A stretch of 64,000 nucleotides of DNA from Forficula auricularia (Eukaryota; Arthropoda; Insecta; Dermaptera; Forficulidae). How positions within the stretch are numbered: the first letter of the stretch is position 1; every line of letters starts with the position of its first letter. Shown in pieces: positions 44,075 to 55,111 of this stretch. The notes beneath the pieces were generated by a model, which was not told the origin of the DNA, made no database searches, and worked only from the letters and a program-made list of their open reading frames with translations. Location of the stretch: assembly GCA_024734495.1 (NCBI GenBank), contig JALMQS010000278.1, forward strand, positions 62,001 through 126,000, in the 5' to 3' direction. The position numbers and the translations under genes are program-made.

Positions 44075-44898
44075 CAGGGTGGCGCAGATGGATCGGGTGG
44101 TTTTAAAATAGTTGTCAAACTGTGTCGGGTGGTTTTAAAATAGTTGTCAAACTGTGTCGGGTGGTTTTAAAATACTTGTCAAACTGTCAATTTTAAAGGT
44201 ATTGGATTGAAATAAAGTGCAAAACGTGTAGTTACAATGGAAGTTTATTAACAAAAAATTAGTAAAGTTAGTTTTTAAAAATTACATCCATCAAATGCTC
44301 CTCCTTCTCGAGCGAGGGGTGCTGGGAGAAGGAATTCTTCAATCATGTTCACATAACGCTGCGAATTAACAGTAACCGCCTGCTCCCACAACGTGAAGAG
44401 AACAATTACGACATGGACAATATGTGGTTCCAACAAGACGAGGCAACTGCACATACCGCTAGGATATCAATGCAAGCTGTACGCGCTCTGTTCCCTGGCC
44501 GTTTGATTTCCCGTAATGGAGATCTCCATTGGCCCCCTCGCTCACCGGACCTCACGGTATGTGACTTCTTCTTATGGGGCTATTTAAAAGCAAGGGTGTA
44601 CATGAACAAACCCCGGACCATTCAGGAGTTGAAGGCAGCAATTCACAACGAAATCACATTAATTCCTGGTGATGTGCTTGAGAGGGCAATGCGGAACGTT
44701 AAGGACCGACTCCAAGAATGCGTCGCTCGAGAAGGAGGGCATTTGATGGATGTAATTTTTAAAAACTAACTTTACTAATTTTTTGTTAATAAACTTCCAT
44801 TGTAACTACACGTTTTGCACTTTATTTCAATCCAATACCTTTAAAATTGACAGTTTGACAAGTATTTTAAAACCACCCGATCCATCTGCGCCACCCTG
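44075..44898 (+). pseudogene. Mariner-type element with an inverted-duplicated end
   Basis: Ends CAGGGTGGCGCAGATGGATC and its complement, with TA on each side (44073-44074 and 44899-44900). The plus strand codes for a C-terminal transposase part from NMWFQQDEATAHTARI (second catalytic Asp) through HWPPRSPDLTVCDFFLWGYL (third Asp) to a stop at 44769. The left 240 bp are an inverted copy of the right end, including the last transposase codons, and carry three copies of a 32-bp unit (GTCGGGTGGTTTTAAAATAG). The N-terminal half is absent, so it is dead. Confidence 0.9.
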
Positions 44899-45132
44899 TA
44901 TATTCAATATTTCATTATACAAATTAATACGAATGCATTTTTACTTTATTTTAACCGACTTCAAAAAAGGAGGAGGAGGTTCTCAATTTGATTGATTTTT
45001 TTTTGTCTGTTACCTGATATCTTGGCCAATTGTGAACCGATTTTGATGATTTTTTTGCATTAGGTTCAGTCTAGTTTCTGATTAGTCCCGTTTTTTTTTC
45101 ATTGGTATCGGACCTTTTTTCTTATTTATTTT

Positions 45133-45232
45133 NNNNNNNNNNNNNNNNNNNNNNNNNNNNNNNNNNNNNNNNNNNNNNNNNNNNNNNNNNNNNNNNNNNN
45201 NNNNNNNNNNNNNNNNNNNNNNNNNNNNNNNN
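45133..45232. other. Assembly gap, 100 N
   Basis: A run of exactly 100 unknown bases, a conventional placeholder, so the real length is unknown. It lies inside the CRAL-TRIO gene, between transposon fragments. Confidence 1.
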
Positions 45233-45337
45233 TGTGGAATTAGTGGGTTTAGTCCAGTGGGCGATTTGGGTTATCAGGGGGGCGATTTGAGGGCGATGAG
45301 TATTCAAAGGGGGAAAAATTAAAATAGCTAGCTAGAT

Positions 45338-45496
45338 AATGAGACTCCTGAACTCTCAGAAGACAAAATTCTAATTTTTACTGATCACCTTGACCAGTTA
45401 AAAACTGACATGGAATCAAGATTTGAAGATTTGACCAAGTTACAAATTCCGGATTGGATTCTAGATCCATTCTCGTTTGAAGCTGTGGATAAGCTT
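45338..45496 (+). pseudogene. ZBED/SCAND3-type hAT transposase fragment
   Basis: The frame ETPELSEDKILIFTDHLDQL continues into MESRFEDLTKLQIPDWILDP, matching the C-terminal portion of the hAT-derived ZBED5/SCAND3-like proteins (the RFEDL...IPDW(V/I)(L/I)(D/N)PF signature). It ends abruptly where an ACTTTACC-family repeat begins (GATCAGTGGGCCCC). Confidence 0.75.
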
Positions 45497-45655
45497 GATC
45501 AGTGGGCCCCAGAAGTCTAAAAATGCAAAAACTACCCCCCCCCTCCCCCTACATGATTATAAATAATTTTATTAAATATTAAATATAAGAGAGGGGTCAG
45601 GGTGTATGGAAAAGTCAAGTGGATGGCCACATCATAACGTGCCAATTTATTTATT
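45497..45655 (+). repeat. ACTTTACC-family repeat, right end only
   Basis: From TCAGTGGGCCCCAGAAGTC to GGATGGCCACATCATAACGT, including a C run at 45534-45545 and the tip TGTATGGAAAAGTC with one change. Confidence 0.75.
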
Positions 45656-46385
45656 TTTTCGAAATCTAGCTTTAAAACGAATTTTATACTTAATGATTTG
45701 TATTGTAAGTGATTAATTTGAATGCACTGAAGTGTTCAATTAGTGTAAATGTGAAAAAGAACAATACTACAATCAGAAATTAATATATAGGAACCATATT
45801 TCTTTTCATTATTTTAATGCAACAGATACGAAACAGTATTAATTCGTCATATATATTAGCCGCAGGCCCCAAGTAAACCCGCCGCGGGTTGGCCAGGCCG
45901 GGAGTAATGAATTTATATGTTATGGACTCGTTACGCTTGTCAGTTTTTGAAATAGAAAAATCAATCTGTTCCAATAATTGAAAGGTTTGTTTAAATTTAA
46001 TACTGATTAGATCAAACTATGTTTAAATGTCATAGACTCGACAGCACTTTCAATCGAAACCATTAAAATTAATTCATGTTTCAGCATTAGTTAATGATCA
46101 TCCGCAACAAATTGAAAAAAAATCGTCACAAATTTCACAAGCCTAAATAAATTCGATTTTAAGATAATCTTGCTGACCTTTCCATTTTGAAATGATGGTA
46201 AATTTCTTATCTATTGGTCAACATCAAACTTTGGACTTCACTTGGAAGTAAAGTTTTTTGTTTTTTGACTGTCCTAAATTTCAATTAAAAAGTATTATAT
46301 CAATTGAAGGACGAAAAGAACGAAACTGCAGGGGAAAGGCACCTGCTTTTTGAAACTTAATACAAAAATGATGGATATGGACCAA
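45656..46385. other. CRAL-TRIO intron, no exon recognised
   Basis: AT-rich; a GC-rich patch at 45860-45905 (CCGCCGCGGGTTGGCC). No minus-strand exon with CRAL-TRIO motifs found. Confidence 0.35.
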
Positions 46386-46770
46386 TTGGATGTTGATGAA
46401 TTAGCAGTCCACGGTGGTTGTAAAAAATAAGACTATAAGAGGTTTTATTATTTTACATTTATTTGTTAAACCGACGTTTCCGAGATTTATTCTCTCCTCT
46501 CAGGGCAACAAAAAGTCAATGACTGATTATTATTTTACTATTTATTTGAAATAACCGGACGTTTCGGAGATTTATTCTCTCCTTCTTCAGGGTAACAAAA
46601 AGTCAATGAAAGTAGTTCAAAAAAATAGTTACTTATTGACTTTTTGTTACTCTCAGATGAGAGGATAAATCTCCTGAAACGTCGGTTTGACTAAATAAAT
46701 GTAAAATAATAAAACCTCTATAGTCTTATTTTTTACAACCACCGTGGACTGCTTTCATCAACATCCAATT
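46386..46770. mobile_element. FB1-related fold-back copy with a doubled left arm
   Basis: Left end TTGGATGTTGATGAATTAGC and right end GCTTTCATCAACATCCAA are mirrored, as are CCACGGTGGTTGTAAAAAAT and complement. The arm segment AACCGACGTTTC...AGTCAATGA occurs twice on the left (46470 and 46550). One of the three hammerhead cores is intact. Confidence 0.75.
46558..46590 (-). ncRNA. Minimal hammerhead ribozyme motif, family 1 (minus strand)
   Basis: CTGAAGA, stem II GGAGA/TCTCC, GAAA, CGTC on the minus strand. Stem I needs a one-base bulge (GTTACC against CGGTT). The neighbouring cores at about 46472-46500 and 46655-46682 are damaged in CTGANGA. Confidence 0.55.
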
Positions 46771-46961
46771 GCATATTTATACCAGTCCGTCTCCTAAAGA
46801 AAATCTCTATCGATGGATATAACATTTGTTTAAGAAATCATTCATGATTATGATTAACGGACTTAAGAGCTACTCAATCAATTTACTAGTGCGTCTTGAT
46901 CCTATGTATTTTGAATTAAGACGAAAATATTATTCATTTTTAACATTTTTTTTTTTCTACC

Positions 46962-48290
46962 CCTTTTTTTTTTTTTTTTTAATGCAATCGAATGCAAGAA
47001 GGGGTGCACCAGTAAAGGTGTAGTCCCTATGGATCTCGAAAGACCCTTGCATTACCGAAGAGAAGGAAAGTTGATTAAGTGAGAGGGTGTAGACGTAGGT
47101 GTCTATGCACCCTGGTTTTGAAGGTTTGAAGATCATAGGTGCTGGGAAAGATAGAGGCTGGGAGAGAGTTCCAGTTCCTTGAAGTCATGGGGATATATGT
47201 ATTCGCGAATGAAGTGGTCCGGCACTTTTCCAATTTGACCGCAAAAGAGTGTTGGGAGTCGGCAAAACGTGTGCTGCGTGCAAAGTATGCTTTGGGGGGA
47301 ATTATTGATTTTATCTCATCAGAGCACCTGCCGTGATAGTATCTATAGAAAAGGGAAAGGGCAGAGACATCTCTTCGATGAGCCAGCGAGTCGAGGGAGT
47401 CGGTGAGGGTAGAATCGTCAATTAGCCTGACGGCTCGTTTCTGAATTGCATCAAGGGTAGCAAGAGAATATTTTGAGGCTCCTCTCCACAGATGAGAGCC
47501 GTATTCGAGACAGGGGCGGATTTGGGCCTTGTAGATGGTGAGAAGATGTGGGGGTTTGTAAAATCGCTTGGACCTGAATAAGAAGCCAATCTTCCTTGCT
47601 GCAGATTTCGCCACAGAGGAGATGTGTTCATTCCAAGACAGGTCAGATGCGACAGAGACGCCCAACATGGATAGGCTGTCACACATTTTCAGGGTATTCG
47701 AATCGAAGTGAATATCAGGGAAATCTCTATTTTCGCGCCTAGAAATTAGACAACATTGAGTCTTATTTGAATTAAAGTTAACTAAATTTTGAGAGCCCCA
47801 TTTATTCAGTTTGTCTAGGTCGAGAGTAATTGAGGAGGCAATATTGATTCGATTATTCGGGAGAGAGGGTTTGCCGTGTAGAGTGCTATCGTCGGCGTAA
47901 CAATGAGTGGGGTTTGCCGTTTGATCAATAAGGTCGTTTATATAAATAAGGAAGAGTGTGGAGGAGATTACAGAGCCTTGGGGAACACCAGAGTTTGTGG
48001 AGAACGATTCAGATGATGTTCCATCCACCACAACTTTTATACTTCGGTTTGTCAGAAAGCTTTCTATCCATTTGCGAAGTGTTGGTGTGAATCCAAAGGC
48101 TGGCAGTTTGGCAAGAAGATTTTTGTACCAAACCTGGTCAAAAGCTTTGGAGATATCAAGGGCTACAGCGAGGGTTTCTTTTCCGGCCTCTAGAGTATTG
48201 TTCAAGGTGTGGGTGACATAGGTTAAGATGTCGCCTGTGGAACGATTTTGTCTGAATCCATATTGCCTATCGTGAATTACCATAATTTAT
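46962..48290 (-). mobile_element. LINE copy C, longest 5'-truncated copy
   Basis: On the minus strand, runs from about 48290 to a poly(A) tail (T run at 46964-46980). Contains an open RT frame (47075-48283) and about 100 bp of 3' UTR. Inserted in the CRAL-TRIO intron in the same orientation as that gene. Confidence 0.9.
47075..48283 (-). CDS. Reverse transcriptase, C-terminal 402 codons of a Jockey/CR1-like LINE
   Basis: Uninterrupted frame. RT blocks in order: YGFRQNRSTGDIL (near residue 8), ALDISKAFDQVWY with the first catalytic Asp (about 40), SGVPQGSVISSTLFLIYIND (about 97), CYADDSTLH with the catalytic YADD (about 128), then LGVSVASDLSW and the thumb/connection region with CLEYGSHLWRGAS. 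The endonuclease domain, ORF1 and the first RT blocks are missing by 5' truncation, so it cannot move itself. The intact frame and near-identity with copy D point to recent insertion. The first methionine is only the first ATG after the truncation. Confidence 0.93.
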   Translation of the reverse strand: MVIHDRQYGFRQNRSTGDILTYVTHTLNNTLEAGKETLAVALDISKAFDQVWYKNLLAKLPAFGFTPTLRKWIESFLTNRSIKVVVDGTSSESFSTNSGVPQGSVISSTLFLIYINDLIDQTANPTHCYADDSTLHGKPSLPNNRINIASSITLDLDKLNKWGSQNLVNFNSNKTQCCLISRRENRDFPDIHFDSNTLKMCDSLSMLGVSVASDLSWNEHISSVAKSAARKIGFLFRSKRFYKPPHLLTIYKAQIRPCLEYGSHLWRGASKYSLATLDAIQKRAVRLIDDSTLTDSLDSLAHRRDVSALSLFYRYYHGRCSDEIKSIIPPKAYFARSTRFADSQHSFAVKLEKCRTTSFANTYIPMTSRNWNSLPASIFPSTYDLQTFKTRVHRHLRLHPLT

Positions 48291-48732
48291 TGTTTTCTAA
48301 GTGATGAAGGACGTGTTGGCCTCGGGAACCTGATGCCCATTTAGCCAGTCGTCACAGATTCACGTCGAATAGGTGTATAAACAAATAAAATAAAACTAAC
48401 ATATTTATTTGAAAAGATTTTGTTTTGCCTAGAGTAACAGAGTTGTTGATTCATAAAGAGAAATCAATCATTGATTATTAGATTATTACATATTTACTTT
48501 TATAGTTTGAAATCATTAATAATAGCATAGCTCTGGTTTATTACTTGAATTGAAATTTGAACTTTACTATATACTTACTGAACAAAATTTGAAAATTACT
48601 TTTATAAACTAAAGACGTGGCTGTATTATAAATTAAGGAAAGAGGAGAAACAGAAAGGAAAAATAAAAATTCAATTTTCTGTTGTCAACATTTCGATTAA
48701 ATATTTAATCTTTCTCAGAACAAAGAATAGTT
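48291..48732. other. CRAL-TRIO intron, repeat remnants
   Basis: A mixed-composition patch at 48305-48365 (CTCGGGAACCTGATGCCC) and a tail-family fragment at 48420-48465 (TTTTGCCTAGAGTAACAGAG). No exon found. Confidence 0.35.
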
Positions 48733-49005
48733 TTTACTTTACCATACAGGGTATGGTCAAGTATTGTAATCGTGCATGAAAAAAGTGGTTTTTTTTGTTT
48801 CGTTTTTTCGAAATATTTCAAAAACTGCTGAACTTATTTTGATTAAAAAAATTGGGCAAAACCATGGTCTTTCGGCCTACAAAAAAGCCCTAATAAGTAA
48901 ACATCGAAAAAATTATATTTTTCGAGATATTAACTGTTTTGTCAAAATGTCTGTTAGTACCTACGTTAGTTAGTACGTAAGTACGTTAGTTACCAAATTT
49001 TTTGA
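48733..49005 (+). repeat. ACTTTACC-family repeat, left half
   Basis: TTTACTTTACCATACAGGGT to the GTCTGTTAGTACCTACG region, then lost. The G-tract units are absent here. Confidence 0.75.
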
Positions 49006-49139
49006 ATAGTATTATGCTCTTGTTCTTGTTGCAAATATTCATAGAAGTACCATAGCAAGGATACAATAAATTGTAATTCTATGTTGTTTCTATGAGTATT
49101 TGCAACAAAAACTATACCATAACACTGTTGAAGGAGACA

Positions 49140-49325
49140 ATAAAAGAGTGTGTCTTCTGTTGAAAAAATAAATTTTCAATTTATTTATAACGAGACTATA
49201 GTTTCGAGGGTTTTATCCTCTTCATCAGTCTCTTCATCAGTTACAATTGATTCACAGGAATTATAAATAAATTACAAATTTATTTTTTCAGCAGAAGACA
49301 CACTCTTTTATTGTCTCCTTCAATT
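49140..49325. mobile_element. FB2-type fold-back element
   Basis: The arms TAAAAGAGTGTGTCTTCTGT and TTTATTTATAACGAG frame the family-2 core and are mirrored around 49255-49315 (CAGAAGACACACTCTTTTA). The same tail (CTCCTTCAATTTATAAAAAT) recurs at 63955-63975. Confidence 0.75.
49194..49228 (-). ncRNA. Minimal hammerhead ribozyme motif, family 2 (minus strand)
   Basis: CTGATGA, stem II GAGG/CCTC with an A-rich loop, GAAA, CTATAGTC on the minus strand. Every conserved core base is present. Stem II is fully paired, better than in 7318-7352. Stem I shows four of five pairs (AGAGA against TCGTT). Confidence 0.65.
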
Positions 49326-49670
49326 TATAAAAATTCTGCTATTCTCGACAAAAAGAAACTTTCAACATAACACTGAAACACTGTTCTTTATCCCGAGGAG
49401 ATTAAATATTTAATCGAAATCGTTAATAATAGACAATTGCATTTTTAATTTTCCTGGCTGCCTCTTCTCTTTTCTTGATTATTTATATAGTTTTAATTCC
49501 AATATTCAATAATTATGGGCTTCCGGATAGTGGCCAAACAGGCACTATAGTCCTCCTAACCCTCTGGGAGAAGTGTTAATTATTTTTGTGGAGCAGGCTC
49601 GTTTTGTTGACTGTGTCAAGAATAAGTCCTATTACCTATAATCCGTTTCTTTGTGAACTCCTGAAGATGG

Positions 49671-49698
49671 GCTTATACCCCGGAAATATATATAGAGT
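49671..49698 (+). ncRNA. Hammerhead-like motif, family 3, slightly damaged
   Basis: CTGAAGA, GGG...CCC stem II, then GGAAATATATATAGAGTC. An extra G before GAAA compared with 40425-40469 probably disrupts the core. The flank AACTC pairs with GAGT. Confidence 0.35.
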
Positions 49699-50160
49699 CT
49701 TGCTAAATAAACAAGCATCTGATCCTTTATTTATGTGAAACCTGCCTAGTATTTTATATTTTAAATTTTTAAAAAATATCTAAAAAAATTTCAATTTTAT
49801 TTTTTTACTTTATTTCAAATGTTTCATCAAGAACCTACACCATTCTCCCTTAACAAAATATAATCCGTTTGTTAAAAAAAATAATAATTAAAATTTATTG
49901 ACTTAATTATTTATCTCAAGCTTCTCTTTCTTTTTTTCTGGACATCCATAACTACAATACATTCATATTTTGTAGAATACTTAAGATATCATATAATAAT
50001 TAGAGATAAAGTATCTATTGGTAAATAGATCAGTCGCCTAAGGGAAAGTCTAGTAAATTGCCATGGTTACCGAATATTGAATACCTACCTGCTTGATAGT
50101 CATTAACAAAATATACTTTTTGGGCGCTCAATATAGTATTTAATTAAGTTTTAAAGGCGG

Positions 50161-50400
50161 GGGGTCAGATAGGCCTGGGGTTAGCGTGCCAGCCTGCTAT
50201 CCAGGGGACGCGGGTTCGAATCCGACTCGATGCATCCAGCTAAAATCTGACCCCGGGGGGTATAGACAAATTTTAAAAATAATATAAGTAGTATCGTAAA
50301 TTGGCTTATGGCTAGAAAGGCCGAAAAAAGTTTTAAAGGCAAAAAAAGGGTTAGACTGGTGTAGGCCAGCTCCTGCTTATATTGGAAATTAGCTATTCTC
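50161..50400 (+). repeat. tRNA-derived SINE
   Basis: A head with a perfect B box GGTTCGAATCC and a weaker A-box region (GGTTAGCGTGCCAGCC), enclosed by GGGGTCAGAT and its complement ATCTGACCCC. It is followed by a body (GGCTAGAAAGGCCGAAAAA) and a tail region ending near TATTGGAAATTAGC. Related tRNA-like head: 40729-40818. Confidence 0.6.
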
Positions 50401-50424
50401 TAAAGGAGTTTAGAGAGAAATCAA

Positions 50425-50580
50425 TGAGGTTATGCTCTGCTTGATGCAAATAAACCTATACATATACAAATATTACCAAACCAGTCTTAGGACTGTATAC
50501 TCAATGATGATGATATATTGTTTCCCTCTATAGTGTTAAAGGTTTGACCTTCATCATCATTCTTTTTAATTAGAAATAAT
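50425..50580. mobile_element. Decayed family-2 ribozyme element with conserved tail
   Basis: The tail TCTGCTTGATGCAAATAAAC is followed about 75 bp later by a minus-strand relic of the core: ATGATGATGAAGGTCAAACC then TTAACACTATAG. Both CTGATGA and CGAAA are mutated, so no activity is expected. Confidence 0.6.
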
Positions 50581-51232
50581 AATAATAATATAACGATTCT
50601 TATGTGGCTGACTTGCTATATCAACAAAACGAACTTTTTCTATATCCAATCGGGTAATGTGGCTTGTCTGGTGGTTGCCCATCTTTTTATTTAGAAGTTT
50701 CTAGCACTTAATAAGGGAGTGTCATTTTACTCTGGAAGTAATTTCTTCTTTAACTATGCAAACATTAGATTTTTTGAAATTCGTAAGTAAGACAGTAGTA
50801 TGATTACTCTTTTGATGAAAATATTTTTGGATCCAATAAAGTATTTTGTTCGATGAAAAAAAAACTGTTTTAAATTTGTTAGTATTTATAAAGCTTAAAT
50901 TATATTTACAGTCTAACCTACGTATAACGATAATCTCTATTTTACGAAGCAATTTAGTCCTCTTCTCATAATACTTCCATTTTAGTTTTAATCAAAATTT
51001 TACATTACTGAAGTGAAATTTACCCAAAATCTGCATCCCTTTGATTACTTCGATCTCTCTAAGTGGCTCTAGATCCCCCTTTAGGCCTCTCGAAAAATTC
51101 CATGAGCATGTAATGTATGTAACCTTACTGAGATTAGGAAGCGTCTATGACTGAATACACTCAATACATTGATACTTACGAGTAACCCTCTTCAGTAATT
51201 GATAAAAATGAATGTAATTATTGATTGATTAC

Positions 51233-51484
51233 CTGTTCTGCAGTTGTGCATATCCCCACTCTTGGCAATCCACTCTCTCAGATGTTGAAGTCCATGCTTT
51301 CTGGCTGAGGCATCCTCCCGGAGATCGGACTTCACTCTTTTCGCTAATTCTGGCGAGAGATCTATTTCTTCATCAGAGTTTTCGGAATATTCAATATGCA
51401 TCTTGCAATTTGTTTGTTTAATAACAAACGGCCGAGAATGCGTGTCCCGGACTGAAATCACTTCGGTGTTACTCATGGATCATT
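51233..51484 (-). CDS. CRAL-TRIO protein, first coding exon
   Basis: On the minus strand an acceptor (ttcttatttcag) at 51485 is followed by eight leader bases and ATG at 51474-51476, so a non-coding first exon lies upstream. 81 codons and one base end at ACAG|gtaatc. The sequence reads LREDASARKHGLQHLREWIA then DMHNCRT, the N-terminal helical CRAL-TRIO-N segment that normally continues into DDxFLLRFLRxRKF. That continuation is not found in the following 7 kb. Predicted cytosolic, no signal peptide. Confidence 0.88.
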
Positions 51485-52635
51485 CTGAAATAAGAAAAAA
51501 GGAAGAAGATAATAGGATAATAAAAGTAATCGTTGGGTAATTTAGATTCATAAAGAGCTATTTGTTGAATGTAATAAGCCTAAAATTGTCCACAACTTAA
51601 AATGTAGTTTAGAAATAAGAACTCACTGTTTTTAATAGAACTAATAGGTAGTTTTGAAAAAAAAATTTGTTTTCTAAGTCTTAAAAATTATAGGTACATT
51701 CTGCTAATCGCATTTGATCAAAATTTTATAGTTTGGTATTACCTTCTAAGAACATTTCTTGTTGTTTTTCCCTCCTGATATGATTTAACTAATTTGCCTG
51801 ACTCTCAACTTAAATGATATTTATAGATGAACCTTGATATAGTACCTATATAGTGAACGTTAGTGAAAGACTAAGAAACTATTAACTTCTCCTTCAAAAC
51901 TTAATAATTAAAGAAATTATTAAAAAAAAATGCAATACAACTTGGAATTTTAACTAGTTACTCGTTTCAGAAATGAACTCAATAAAAATCTTAATACCCT
52001 TGATTACTAACTTTTAAGGAGATAGGTGTTGGTTCTAGTTTACCCTTGATTACCTTTAATTTAATATCAACAATTATATTATGAAGGTTGCAAAGTCTAT
52101 GAAATAATCGTAAGATGATCTCAAATTTTATTAATAAATTCAATGAAAATAATTTATTAAAATCTTATTTATGATTAAGTTATATAATTTTGTTAAATGT
52201 ATTTTAAAACCCCTCTTCGGGCTATTTGAAATCGCTTTAAGATTAATATGAATGGATTTTCGGTTAGGTGGAGATTTCGTAATTCCTGCGGTTATTTATC
52301 AATTATTACTTATCTACATTACTTAATTTTTAGCCCTGGCCAACCTTTATTTCTTAATCATTAATGATACTTGGTGAGTAGGAACAGGGAGTAATTTAAG
52401 AACAGGCTACGGAGGCTATGGGCCCGCACCAAAAGGGTCTACTTTTTTAAAATATATTTAACAAGGTTTCAATAAAGAGTCATGCATGTTTATTTTTAAG
52501 TTTTTAATGGATAATTGCTGAAAATGTGGTTTTTTAGGTTAATTTAAAAAAAATTCCCCGGTAAAGGTCGTTCCACAGGTTCTGTATAGGGGCCCATAGA
52601 TTCTAAATCTGGTTCTGAGTGGGAACGAAATTGCT
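51485..52635. other. Upstream of CRAL-TRIO first coding exon, nothing recognised
   Basis: AT-rich sequence, expected to hold the 5' UTR intron and perhaps the promoter. A short mixed patch at 52390-52440 resembles an interspersed repeat. No promoter motif could be supported. Confidence 0.35.
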
Positions 52636-53250
52636 CTTTTTACTTTACCATACAGGGTATGGTCAAGTATTGTAATCGTGCATGAAAAAAGTGTTTTTTT
52701 CCTTCTTTTTTTCGAAATATCTCAAAAACGGCTGAAACTATTTTGATTAAAAAAATTGAGCAAAACCATGGCATTTCGGTCTACAAAAAAGTTCTAAAAA
52801 GTGAACATCGAAAAAATTATATTTTTCAAGATAATAATTGTTTTGTCAAAATGTCTGTTAGTTAGTCTGTCTGGTTGTTAGTCTGTGCGATACCAAATTT
52901 TTGTGGACGAGCTAGCTCAAAAACTTATGTGAATATCGAAACCAAATTTCACACGTAGTTTTTTGTTCATTGAGATTAAGAGCTGATTAGATTTTGGTAA
53001 ATATCGACCCAAAATTAAGGGGGGTGGAGGGGAGGGGGTTAAAAATTAAAAATCTAAGCCATTTGAGAAAACTCAATCAAATTTTGTATACATAATCAGT
53101 GGGACCCAAGAAGTCTAAAAATGCAAAAACTAACCCCCCTTCCCTACATGATTTTTAATAATTTTATTAAATATTAAATATAAGTGAGGGGCCAGGTTGT
53201 ATGGTAAAGTCGAGTGGATGGCCACATCAGAACACGTCAGCTTATTTTGA
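52636..53250 (+). repeat. ACTTTACC-family repeat, most complete copy
   Basis: From TTTACTTTACCATACAGGGT to CATCAGAACACGTCAGCTTA. The tips ACTTTACCATACA (52642-52654) and TGTATGGTAAAGT (53198-53210) are inverted; the right side continues about 40 bp further in all copies. One G-tract unit, so this is the shortest internal-repeat state. Confidence 0.8.
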
Positions 53251-54174
53251 TTAGTTTTCTCCTCAGTTCTCATGTTATCATTCAAATATTTTTATCTAAT
53301 AGACCAATAGAATCCAAGGCTTACATGTAGTATTTTTTGTATAATAAGTACTGCTCTTAAATGTCCTGCTCAAATTGATTTTGTTCCCGGGGTCAATCAA
53401 AATATGAGAGGGGGGGGGAGCATTATTGGAGAATTATTCAAGTTTAATTTAATGATTTCGAAAATTTGATTAAATGAAATATTAATACACAATAAGTTAT
53501 TCATTCAGACTGCATTCACTAAAGATCTATCCAGATAGACTTGATTTTAAAAACCTATTCGATAAATGACAAAAAATATTTTCTCGTCATTAAAAATTAT
53601 TATTCAACATTATTAGGCAATTTTTCTTCAAAATAAAATTCCATAATAGATGAATACCGGAAAGTTAGTTAAGTGAGTAAAAGGATATATTCTTCTTAAA
53701 AGATAATTGATTTAGATAAGGGAATTAAATAAATATTACTCCTTTTATGAATAATAAGGTATGATATAGATTTCATATATGATAGAAATTTTTATTGATT
53801 CACAACAGATAAAAAAATTAGAAGGTAAAAAAAAGAATATTCGAATAAATAAACATAAAATAAATTAATTCATACTTTGAGGGCTAAATCAGGGGTTCCC
53901 AAACTTTTACGAGTCGTGGCGCCTTTTTTCAGCTACATTTTTTTCAATTAGTTTTCTTTAGGTCGATCTAGGGACATCTTAGAATTATTTCAAAATTTTC
54001 AATTATATTAAATATATAATAGGGACATAGAGTTAGCTAGTTAGATCATTCAAGGGCATTAGAATGTCTTCGTAGAACATATGGTGTTTTTCTTTTTTTT
54101 CTCAGACACAGGGTTTCATCATATCCCTCACGTAGTATTTAGAAAATAGTAATATTCAATTCATTAAAAAAAAT

Positions 54175-54206
<32 letters not shown>

Positions 54207-55111
54207 TAATTTTAAATTCAGATTTATTTTTTTCCATAGATATGAATTAAATTATAAATTTCAAATAAATTTAAAAAATTTAAATAAATAATTATTATTT
54301 TGTTAAAATAAAAATTAGTTAATTTAGAAGAATAGCATTTTCAGTGACCCTTAACCACCTTGAATATCAATCGCATGCCCATGCATGCAAGCGGGCTTAA
54401 AAGACTGGAAGGAAGGATGTGGATTGCTGAGCAATGGATGATGTTGATGGGTGGTTTAGATTAGTGTAAAATGTAAGCAAAACTCGATCTCGTGTCTTCT
54501 CGGATCATGATAAGATGTCTCTCTTTTCATTTAGGTAACCAACCAGTCCAACATACATTCTCACCCGACCACCGAGGGAAATCGCTTCTTGATTAACCAA
54601 ATGATAATCAAGAAGGCTTCAAAAAGGTTTTTCACTGTTTAGAAATTAGGAATGAATAGAATAGAAAGGTGTGTGGCTGGACTAACGATGTTTAGTAATG
54701 TATGTGTCCAATAGGTATAGGGAAAATACTACTCTAATACCTACTAGGGAAGGGATTTCTTTCTAATTTTCTTCCTTTCTCTTGGGGTGTGCAATGTGTT
54801 TATGTGTTTTATTTTCAGGTACAACAGACACATATATTTATTAAAGAGAGTAACCAACCACAAATATACTTTTATATAGTAGTTAGGTTCATTAGTGATT
54901 AATAGGTTATTAATACTGATAATCCCGCGAGATACTGTATATCTTCTCCTAGGTGAGGAATTAGACTTTAGGGGGCAATTTTTAACTATATATATATCTG
55001 CGCTTTCTCCAACGATATAATTATAAGTGGGGTTTAGGCCTTTTAATTTTTAATTACGGATTTTCTGATTTACTTATGTATCGGTTGCAATGACAATGAA
55101 CTATTCAGATC
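53251..55111. other. Intergenic AT-rich DNA with minor repeats
   Basis: A hAT-like end CAGGGGTTCCCAAACTTTTA at 53891 (a related CTGTTTCCCAAACTTTTTT at 55848), a (TTA)n tract at 54176-54206 and a G run at 53410-53419. No gene recognised. Confidence 0.4.

Noticed and set aside
45102..45307. Open frames spanning the gap
   Set aside because: They consist mainly of unknown residues from the N run.
47139..48221. Plus-strand frames over LINE copy C (and the same at 57282-58386)
   Set aside because: Antisense shadows of the reverse transcriptase frame.
54176..54206. CRISPR-like or regulatory repeat
   Set aside because: Simple TTA microsatellite; no CRISPR-type repeat-spacer structure anywhere in the window.
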